From the NCBI GenBank assembly GCA_017652545.1, contig JAGCAV010000376.1, positions 1 to 5,792 on the forward strand: a stretch of DNA of 5,792 nt, written 5' to 3'. Source of the DNA: Lachnospiraceae bacterium. Lineage in GTDB: Bacteria; Bacillota_A; Clostridia; Lachnospirales; Lachnospiraceae. The notes below the pieces were generated by a model, which was not told the DNA's origin, made no database searches, and saw only the letters and a program-made list of their open reading frames with translations. The translations under genes and the position numbers were made by a program. Below, one piece after another: positions 1 to 4,956 of the stretch (the first letter of the stretch is position 1; the number at the start of each line of letters is the position of its first letter).

Positions 1-29
1 AGATCTGCAGATGAAAGACAGGCGAGGTT

Positions 30-407
30 ATGAAACAACAGCTGAACACGGAAAAAGAAGAAATGGATATCCGGAATGAACGGAAGGAACTGCAGGAAGA
101 ATGCGGACCGGTTCCGGCATGCTGCGCTTCACAGTCCAAAATCCGGTCAGAGGATGAATACAAAGACCTGATCCACCGGCTGAACCGGGTTGAGGGACAG
201 ATCCGCGGGATCAGAAGAATGCTCGAGCAGGATGCGTATTGTATCGATGTACTGAATCAGGTATCGGCGGCCAACTGCGCGCTTAACAGCTTTACAAAAG
301 TCCTTCTTGCAAATCATATCCGAAGCTGTGTTGTGGATGATGTCCGGGAAGGGAACAGTGAAAAGCTCGAGGAACTGGTCAGGACACTTCAGAAAATGAT
401 GAAGTAG
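30..407 (+). CDS. csoR: CsoR-family copper-sensing transcriptional repressor
   Basis: This 125-residue cytoplasmic protein belongs to the all-helical CsoR/RcnR/FrmR family. Its role would be to repress the copper operon and release DNA when Cu(I) binds. The core, from about residue 40, has the family pattern (HRLNRVEGQIRGIRRML at 49-65). The copper ligands are C71, H96 and C100, with the same 25- and 4-residue spacing as the ligands of Mycobacterium tuberculosis CsoR (C36, H61, C65). The tyrosine before the first ligand is also kept (Y70). This Cys-His-Cys set argues against RcnR, FrmR and CstR. The N terminus is a charged extension with three extra cysteines (C25, C31, C32). The start is uncertain. 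ATG 30 follows an in-frame stop at 12-14 and has GAGG only 2 nt upstream; ATG 63 (residue 12) would give 114 residues but has no better ribosome site. Being upstream of copA supports the copper role. Confidence 0.93.
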   Translation: MKQQLNTEKEEMDIRNERKELQEECGPVPACCASQSKIRSEDEYKDLIHRLNRVEGQIRGIRRMLEQDAYCIDVLNQVSAANCALNSFTKVLLANHIRSCVVDDVREGNSEKLEELVRTLQKMMK

Positions 408-422
408 TAAGGAGAGAGCAGA
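406..422 (+). promoter_or_regulatory. copA ribosome binding site
   Basis: GGAG at 411-414, within TAAGGAGAG, ends 8 nt before the copA ATG at 423. It starts 3 nt after the csoR stop (TAG at 405-407, immediately followed by a second stop, TAA). The 15-bp gap with no room for a promoter indicates that csoR and copA share one message. Confidence 0.8.
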
Positions 423-3083
423 ATGGATCAGTATACAGTGACAGGAATGAGCTGCGCGGCATGTCAGGCCAGGGTTGAGAAGGCGGTGTCAAAAGTCCCG
501 GGCGTGGAAAGCTGCAGCGTGAGTCTTTTGACAAACGCAATGGGCGTGGAGGGAACTGCCGATCCGGCTGATGTCATCAGGGCTGTGGAGGCCGCGGGAT
601 ACGGCGCTTCCGTCAAGAATGCTTCCGGCAGGGCAGACAGCCATGCGGGGAACGGGAGAAAGAGCGCTGCCGGTACATCTGCCAGACTGGCTGAACAGGA
701 GGAGGCGCTGAAGGATCATGAGACGCCGAAGCTTCGCCGGCGGCTGATCGTTTCGGCAGGATTTCTTCTGATCCTGATGTATTTTTCCATGGGTCATATG
801 ATGTGGGGATGGCCCCTGCCCGCATTCTTCAACGACAACCATGTCGCGATGGGAATCGTACAGATGCTGCTGGCCGGGATCGTCATGGTGATCAACCAGA
901 AATTCTTTACCAGCGGATACAAGAGCCTGTTTCACGGGGCTCCGAATATGGATACGCTGATCGCTCTTGGCTCCTCCGCCGCTTTTGTGTATTCCACATG
1001 CATGCTGCTTGCCATGACGCGGGCTCAGGTGGATGGAAACGCGGAAGCTGTCATGAAATACATGATGGAGTTCTACTTCGAATCTGCGGCTATGATCCTG
1101 ACACTGATCACAGTCGGAAAAATGCTGGAGGCATATTCCAAGGGGAAAACCACTAACGCCCTGAAAAGCCTGATGAAGCTGGCACCTAAGACGGCGACGC
1201 TCGTGAGGGACGGGAAACGGATCACGGTACCCATTGATGAAGTTTGCACAGGCGATATTTTTGTCGTCAAACCCGGTGAGAGCATCCCGGTGGATGGCCG
1301 TGTCATCGAGGGAAACAGTGCTGTCAATGAGGCAGCGCTTACAGGAGAGAGCATTCCGGTCGACAAGGCACCCGGAGACGAGGTGTCTTCGGCAACGCTT
1401 AATCAGTCGGGTTTCCTGACCTGTGAGGCGACAAGGGTCGGTGAAGATACGACGCTGTCGCAGATCATTCAGATGGTTTCGGATGCTGCGGCCACCAAGG
1501 CGCCTGTTGCCAGGCTGGCTGACCGTATTTCGGGTGTGTTTGTACCGGCGGTGATCTGCATCGCGCTGGTCACAATGCTGATCTGGCTCCTGGCAGGCGG
1601 TGATATCGGCTTTTCACTCGCCCGCGCGATCTGTGTACTGGTCGTCAGCTGCCCCTGTGCGCTGGGCCTGGCTACTCCTGTGGCCATCATGGTGGGCAAC
1701 GGGATGGGGGCGAAGAACGGGATCCTGTTCAAAACCGCTGAGGCGCTCCAGGAAACAGGAAATGTCCAGATCATCGCCCTGGACAAAACAGGAACCATAA
1801 CCAGCGGAGAACCGGTTGTGACAGACATTATCCCGTCCGAAGCTTCCACAAGCCATGAACTGATCCGTTTCGCCATCGCGCTGGAAAGAAAGAGCGAACA
1901 CCCATTGGCGAAAGCAGTTGTCAGATACGGTGAAGAAAACCAGGTCAGGACCGGGGAAGTAACTGAATTCACAGCTTTGCCGGGCAACGGACTGTCAGCC
2001 AGATTCAACGGACGGATGATCTATGGCGGAAACAGGGATTTCATCAGCTCGAAGGTAGGCTTAAGCAGCCGGATCGAAGCGGCTTATCAGGATCTGACCG
2101 GCGAGGGCAAGACCCCCATGTTTTTTGCCGAGGATGACCGCCTTCTCGGGATCATTGCCGTAGCGGATGCCATCAAGGAAGACTCTGCCCAGGCTGTCCG
2201 CGAGCTTCAGAATATGGGCATTCATGTGGTGATGCTGACCGGCGACAATGAGCGCACGGCAAAAGCAGTGGGAAAGATCGCCGGCGTCAATGAGGTGGTT
2301 GCCGGTGTGCTGCCTGAAGGCAAGGAGAGTGTGATCAGGGAGCTGATGGAATACGGCAAGGTGGCCATGGTGGGCGACGGGATCAACGATGCGCCGGCCC
2401 TGACCCGCGCGGACATCGGTATCGCCATCGGTGCGGGAACGGATGTCGCCATAGATGCGGCTGATGTCGTGCTGATGAAAAACTCCCTGACAGACGTTGC
2501 TGCCGCAGTCCGGCTGAGCAGGCGGACATACAGGAACATCATTGAGAACCTGTTCTGGGCGCTGATCTACAACACCCTGCTGATCCCGACAGCTGCCGGC
2601 GCATATGTGAAACTGCTCGGGATCACCATGAACCCGATGCTCGGCGCTGCAGCCATGAGCCTGTCCAGCTTCTGCGTGGTGACCAACGCGCTGCGGCTTA
2701 ATTTCATGGACGTCCACGATGCTTCCAGAGACAGGAAGCATAAGAAAGCGCTCACGATACCGGAGGACGGCAGACTTCTGGGACATGAGAAGGAAGAAGA
2801 TCGTATGCAGCCGGATAAAGCAGAGGCTGATCAGCATACAGAAAATGAAATCAGTAAAGGAGAAGCTGAAATGACAAAGACAATGAAGATTGAAGGAATG
2901 ATGTGCGGTCACTGTGAAGCCAGCGTAAAAAAGGCGCTGGAAAACCTGGATGGCGTGAGCGAGGCCGTTGTCAGCCATGAGAGCGGGACAGCAGTCGTTA
3001 CACTGAGCGCGGATGTTGATGATGCGGTTCTGACAAAGGCGGTTGAGGACAGGGATTACAAGGTGCTCGGCATCGAGGGGTGA
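423..3083 (+). CDS. copA: Copper-exporting P1B-type ATPase CopA with C-terminal CopZ-like domain
   Basis: This is a membrane pump of 886 residues that uses ATP to expel Cu(I) from the cytoplasm. An N-terminal HMA domain (about 3-66) carries GMSCAAC with C11 and C14. Hydrophobic helices lie near 106-123, 141-159, 178-198, 216-236, 371-391, 399-422, 709-730 and 736-760, the eight expected for P1B ATPases. The catalytic motifs are intact: actuator TGES (307-310), phosphorylated D454 in DKTGT, the nucleotide-binding HP pair (H493, P494) and GDGINDAP (651-658). The Cu(I) transport set is complete: CPC (410-412), Y716-N717, and M745 with S748-S749, which favours copper over zinc, cadmium or cobalt. 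A charged linker (about 765-816) leads to a second HMA domain (817-886) with C828 and C831 in GMMCGHC. One N-terminal plus one C-terminal HMA domain is less usual than N-terminal domains only. Co-transcription with csoR implies copper induction. Confidence 0.96.
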   Translation: MDQYTVTGMSCAACQARVEKAVSKVPGVESCSVSLLTNAMGVEGTADPADVIRAVEAAGYGASVKNASGRADSHAGNGRKSAAGTSARLAEQEEALKDHETPKLRRRLIVSAGFLLILMYFSMGHMMWGWPLPAFFNDNHVAMGIVQMLLAGIVMVINQKFFTSGYKSLFHGAPNMDTLIALGSSAAFVYSTCMLLAMTRAQVDGNAEAVMKYMMEFYFESAAMILTLITVGKMLEAYSKGKTTNALKSLMKLAPKTATLVRDGKRITVPIDEVCTGDIFVVKPGESIPVDGRVIEGNSAVNEAALTGESIPVDKAPGDEVSSATLNQSGFLTCEATRVGEDTTLSQIIQMVSDAAATKAPVARLADRISGVFVPAVICIALVTMLIWLLAGGDIGFSLARAICVLVVSCPCALGLATPVAIMVGNGMGAKNGILFKTAEALQETGNVQIIALDKTGTITSGEPVVTDIIPSEASTSHELIRFAIALERKSEHPLAKAVVRYGEENQVRTGEVTEFTALPGNGLSARFNGRMIYGGNRDFISSKVGLSSRIEAAYQDLTGEGKTPMFFAEDDRLLGIIAVADAIKEDSAQAVRELQNMGIHVVMLTGDNERTAKAVGKIAGVNEVVAGVLPEGKESVIRELMEYGKVAMVGDGINDAPALTRADIGIAIGAGTDVAIDAADVVLMKNSLTDVAAAVRLSRRTYRNIIENLFWALIYNTLLIPTAAGAYVKLLGITMNPMLGAAAMSLSSFCVVTNALRLNFMDVHDASRDRKHKKALTIPEDGRLLGHEKEEDRMQPDKAEADQHTENEISKGEAEMTKTMKIEGMMCGHCEASVKKALENLDGVSEAVVSHESGTAVVTLSADVDDAVLTKAVEDRDYKVLGIEG
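2853..2870 (+). promoter_or_regulatory. Candidate internal ribosome binding site within copA
   Basis: AAAGGAG at 2856-2862 ends 8 nt before an in-frame ATG at 2871 (M817). The stretch AGTAAAGGAGAAGCTGAA resembles the copA leader AGTAAGGAGAGAGCAGA at 406-422, with the same GGAG-to-ATG spacing. It lies in the part of copA that encodes the flexible linker, where protein constraint should be weak. It could be a working start, a relic of a separate copZ gene, or chance from Lys-Gly-Glu codons. Confidence 0.45.
2871..3083 (+). other. CopZ-like copper chaperone domain, possibly also made as a free 70-residue protein
   Basis: These are the last 70 codons of copA (M817 to the stop). They encode one whole HMA fold, with GMMCGHC near the start (C828, C831), then EASVKKALENLDGV and a final YKVLGIEG. 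The size, the start a few residues before the metal loop, and the absence of any tail match free-standing CopZ chaperones, which hand Cu(I) to CopA. No separate copZ is visible in the window. The sequence directly shows the fused domain. Production of a free form from the internal start at 2871 is inferred from the ribosome-site-like sequence just upstream. Confidence 0.4.
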
Positions 3084-3160
3084 GGGCGGTTTCTGCTTTT
3101 TATCCTTCATGCCGTCCGGGCATCCAACCTAAACTCACGAAAAAAACGTATGATTAAGAA

Positions 3161-3185
3161 CAAGCCAGGGAACATCCCTGGCTTG
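3161..3185. terminator. Hairpin terminator shared by copA and argG
   Basis: CAAGCCAGGG (3161-3170) and CCCTGGCTTG (3176-3185) form a perfect 10-bp stem around the loop AACAT. It lies between the converging copA and argG ends, 77 bp after the copA stop and 58 bp after the argG stop. The following T tract is weak in both directions: TAATCGTCTT on the + strand and TTCTTAAT on the - strand, the latter followed further on by a run of seven T. It is probably bidirectional and somewhat better for argG. Confidence 0.65.
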
Positions 3186-3243
3186 TAATCGTCTTATATG
3201 AATTGTCAGATGAAGGATACTTCAGGACTGCGTGCCCGGTGTA

Positions 3244-4464
3244 TTACCCTTCCGCCTTGTCAGCCATGACCATGGCCCTGACTTTCAGGGGCAGACCGAA
3301 CAGTGTGATGAAGCCCGACGCGTCGTGGTGATCATACAGATCGCCGGTGGTGAAGGATGCCAGGGATTCATTGTACAGGCTGTAGGGAGAGGAGGTTCCG
3401 GCTTTGATGATGTTTCCTTTGTAGAGCCTGAACTTTACCTCGCCGGTCACATACTTCTGCGTGACGTCAACGAAAGCCTGGATGGCTTCGCGCAGCGGCG
3501 TAAACCATTTTCCCTCGTATACGATCTGCGCAAACTGGCTGCCGAGTTTTTTCTTCATCTCCATGGTATCACGGTCAAGGATCAGTTCCTCGAGCTGATC
3601 ATGGGCTTCCATGAGGATCGTTCCGCCGGGTGTTTCATAAACCCCGCGGCTCTTCATGCCGACCACGCGGTTTTCTACGATATCCACGATGCCGATGCCG
3701 TGCTTTCCGCCCAGTTCATTCAGCTTCGCGATGATCTCGGATACCTTCATTTCCTCGCCGTTGATGGATGTCGGAATACCGGATGCAAAGGTCATGGTCA
3801 CTTCTTCAGCCTCGTCCGGGGCATTCTGCGGTGTCACGCCGAGGACCAGCATATTGTCATAGTTCGGCGCGGCTGACGGATCTTCGAGCTCAAGGCCCTC
3901 ATGGCTGATGTGCCAGAGGTTGCGGTCACGGCTGTAGCTGTGGCTCGCGTCAAACGGAAGATTGATGCCGTGCGCCTGACAGAATGCGATCTCGTCTTCA
4001 CGGGATTTCATTGTCCAGACATCGGTCATACGCCAGGGGGCAATGATCTTCAGATCCGGTGCCAGCGCTTTGATTCCGAGCTCAAAACGGATCTGATCAT
4101 TTCCCTTGCCGGTGGCACCGTGGCAGATCGTGGTGGCGCCTTCCTTGCGGGCTACTTCAACCAGCCTTTTCGCGATAGCGGGACGGGCCATGGATGTGCC
4201 GAGCAGATACTTGTGCTCATATACAGCAGATGCCTTCACGCAGGGCATGATGAAGTCATCGCAGAATTCGTCGATGATGTCCTCGATATACAGCTTGGAA
4301 GCACCTGAAAGCTTCGCTCTTTCCTCAAGCCCGTCCAGTTCATTTCCCTGTCCGCAGTTGATGCAGCAGCAGATGACCTCGTAATCAAAGGTCTCCTTCA
4401 GCCACGGGATCAGTGCTGTGGTGTCAAGACCGCCCGAGTATGCAAGAACAACTTTTTCTTTCAT
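3244..4464 (-). CDS. argG: Argininosuccinate synthase
   Basis: This 406-residue cytoplasmic enzyme joins citrulline and aspartate, using ATP and releasing AMP and pyrophosphate, to make argininosuccinate, the penultimate step of arginine synthesis. The N-type ATP pyrophosphatase loop AYSGGLDTT is at residues 8-16. The substrate-binding segment GATGKGNDQIRFE is at 116-128 and the SRDRNLW...LEDP region at 178-196. The length matches the family's usual 400 or so, and no break is seen. The ATG at 4462-4464 (- strand) is preceded by GGGAGGA (complement of 4472-4478) with a 7-nt gap, which fixes the start. Cysteines are unusually dense near the N terminus (C32, C33, C34, C37, C68, C75). argG stands alone on its strand here: no argH follows, since the next gene is the convergent copA. 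It diverges from argC. Confidence 0.97.
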   Translation of the reverse strand: MKEKVVLAYSGGLDTTALIPWLKETFDYEVICCCINCGQGNELDGLEERAKLSGASKLYIEDIIDEFCDDFIMPCVKASAVYEHKYLLGTSMARPAIAKRLVEVARKEGATTICHGATGKGNDQIRFELGIKALAPDLKIIAPWRMTDVWTMKSREDEIAFCQAHGINLPFDASHSYSRDRNLWHISHEGLELEDPSAAPNYDNMLVLGVTPQNAPDEAEEVTMTFASGIPTSINGEEMKVSEIIAKLNELGGKHGIGIVDIVENRVVGMKSRGVYETPGGTILMEAHDQLEELILDRDTMEMKKKLGSQFAQIVYEGKWFTPLREAIQAFVDVTQKYVTGEVKFRLYKGNIIKAGTSSPYSLYNESLASFTTGDLYDHHDASGFITLFGLPLKVRAMVMADKAEG

Positions 4465-4503
4465 GTTTTCTTCCTCCCAAAAAGATGTTTTATATTATGA
4501 AGA

Positions 4504-4518
4504 CCCGGAAAACCCGGG
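4504..4518 (-). other. Small hairpin in the argG leader
   Basis: CCCGG (4504-4508) and CCGGG (4514-4518) can pair around a 5-base loop. In the argG message this lies about 40-54 nt before the start codon. It is not followed by a T run, so it is not an obvious attenuator. A role in message stability is possible but unsupported. Confidence 0.3.
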
Positions 4519-4563
4519 ATTTTGGATGATGCCGGTGTTCAGGGTGTTTCAAATACCTGAATT

Positions 4564-4592
4564 AATATAACCCCGATTTAATAATTATTCAA
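4564..4592 (-). promoter_or_regulatory. argG promoter (sigma-A/sigma-70 type)
   Basis: Read on the - strand, TTGAAT (4592-4587) is the -35 element and TATATT (4569-4564) the -10 element, with an ideal 17-bp spacer. They match the consensus hexamers at 4 of 6 and 5 of 6 positions. Transcription would begin near 4557, giving a leader of about 94 nt before argG. The ARG box at 4576-4593 covers the -35 and much of the spacer. Confidence 0.65.
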
Positions 4593-4593
4593 G
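4576..4593. promoter_or_regulatory. ARG box (ArgR/AhrC operator) over the argG promoter
   Basis: The core TTAATAATTATTCA (4578-4591) differs from the symmetrical ARG-box core TGAATnnnnATTCA at one position, and its centre is fully AT. It overlaps the -35 and spacer of the predicted argG promoter, so a bound repressor would block RNA polymerase. The regulator gene is not in the window. Confidence 0.6.
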
Positions 4594-4610
4594 GCTTAAT
4601 CTTGAATAGG

Positions 4611-4753
4611 AAAATCAGGCAATCCGGATGCTTCATTGGTAAAAATACCGAAGAATGCCCGTTTTCATGTCTTCAGCGGGACGGGGAAAGCATCGGGAGC
4701 CCGGAGGACTGATGCATAATAATCATACGGGATTCATAAAAACAGGGCATCAG
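4611..4753. other. Spacer without a recognised gene or site
   Basis: This is the central part of the argG-argC spacer. No ORF with a ribosome site, tRNA or riboswitch (including the T-box GGGTGGNACC element) was recognised. The only structure seen is a weak imperfect hairpin at 4631-4653: CTTC and GGTA pair with TACC and GAAG around AAAA, with a 3-base bulge ATT. It could lie in the message of a distal argG promoter if the one at 4762-4790 is real. Confidence 0.4.
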
Positions 4754-4787
4754 AATGGATAAATATACATATGAATGTATATTAATG
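4754..4787. promoter_or_regulatory. Two adjacent ARG boxes upstream of the argC promoter
   Basis: The first core, TGGATAAATATACA (4756-4769), fits TGnATwwwwATnCA at every fixed position. The second, TGAATGTATATTAA (4772-4785), differs from TGAATnnnnATTCA at one position. Their centres are 16 bp apart, closer than the roughly 21 bp typical of tandem ARG boxes, so they may be alternative registers or an unusual pair. A perfect inverted repeat, AATATACAT/ATGTATATT with a 4-bp gap (4762-4783), spans the junction and could instead be a single site for another dimeric regulator. Confidence 0.55.
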
Positions 4788-4790
4788 CAA
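4762..4790 (-). promoter_or_regulatory. Possible distal minus-strand promoter toward argG
   Basis: On the - strand TTGCAT (4790-4785) and TATATT (4767-4762) are separated by exactly 17 bp. The -35 match is weak (3 of 6) and the region is AT-rich, so chance is likely. If active, it would start near 4755, about 290 nt upstream of argG, and the two ARG boxes would cover it. Confidence 0.25.
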
Positions 4791-4797
4791 ACACCCC

Positions 4798-4826
4798 TTT
4801 ACAATCCGGGAAAAATGTATTATCAT
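4798..4826 (+). promoter_or_regulatory. argC promoter (sigma-A/sigma-70 type)
   Basis: TTTACA (4798-4803) and TATCAT (4821-4826) are separated by 17 bp. Each matches the consensus hexamer at 5 of 6 positions. Transcription would begin near 4833, giving an argC leader of about 124 nt. The paired ARG boxes end about 10 bp upstream of the -35 element. Confidence 0.65.
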
Positions 4827-4843
4827 CAGCAAAGCATTCAGAC

Positions 4844-4874
4844 GGGATCTGATCCCCCGGGAGACCTGTCCGGG
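4844..4874 (+). other. Two overlapping short hairpins in the argC leader
   Basis: GGGAT (4844-4848) pairs with ATCCC (4852-4856) around CTG. CCCGG (4856-4860) pairs with CCGGG (4870-4874) around a 9-base loop. The stems share base 4856. Neither is followed by a T run, and no arginine-rich leader peptide accompanies them, so attenuation is not supported. Confidence 0.25.
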
Positions 4875-4892
4875 CCAGGGATGTCTTAAATG

Positions 4893-4910
4893 AATGAATT
4901 TTGAATCAAT
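4893..4910. promoter_or_regulatory. Candidate ARG box in the argC leader
   Basis: The core TGAATTTTGAATCA (4895-4908) matches TGAATnnnnATTCA at nine of ten fixed positions. It lies about 60 bp downstream of the predicted argC start site and 49 bp before the argC ATG. A downstream operator of this kind is known from Bacillus subtilis argC, where AhrC binds at both promoter and downstream sites. The central bases TTTG are less AT-pure than in the other boxes. Confidence 0.45.
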
Positions 4911-4956
4911 TATGACGCAGCTGCAGGACGTAAGACTGAAAAAACGGAGTATAAAA

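Noticed and set aside
423..640. E. coli-style programmed -1 frameshift after the first HMA domain of copA
   Set aside because: I found no slippery heptamer of the CCCAAAG or AAAAAAG type with a following stem at the end of the N-terminal domain.
2061..3110. A 349-codon open frame antisense to the 3' part of copA
   Set aside because: It mirrors a strongly conserved ATPase coding sequence, its product resembles no family I recognise, and it is rich in His, Cys and Gln as expected of a shadow frame.
3109..3123. ATGCC/GGCAT 5-bp hairpin just after copA as a terminator
   Set aside because: The stem is short and no T tract follows on either strand. The 10-bp hairpin at 3161-3185 is a far better candidate.
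3232..3876. A 214-codon + strand frame opposite argG
   Set aside because: argG is unambiguous on the other strand. This frame overlaps its 3' end and has no family resemblance.
4456..4500. A second argG promoter close to its start (TATAAA-like sequence near 4490)
   Set aside because: No -35 element lies at a suitable distance; the AT-rich stretch is better explained as leader sequence.
4881..4904. Leader peptides in the argC leader
   Set aside because: The frames from ATG 4881 and ATG 4890 end after two and four codons, carry no arginine codons, and lack ribosome sites.
4894..4956. Longer argC start at ATG 4894 or 4912, adding 21 or 15 residues
   Set aside because: Both are in frame, but neither has a good ribosome site, and the family's NADP loop normally lies within the first dozen residues. 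ATG 4957 has GGAG at the right distance.
4465..4956. T-box or other riboswitch in the argG-argC spacer
   Set aside because: No T-box GGGTGGNACC element, specifier stem or other known riboswitch core was recognised.
3084..4956. A functional link between copper resistance and arginine synthesis
   Set aside because: The modules are convergent, separated by a terminator, and share no visible regulatory site; adjacency alone is not evidence.
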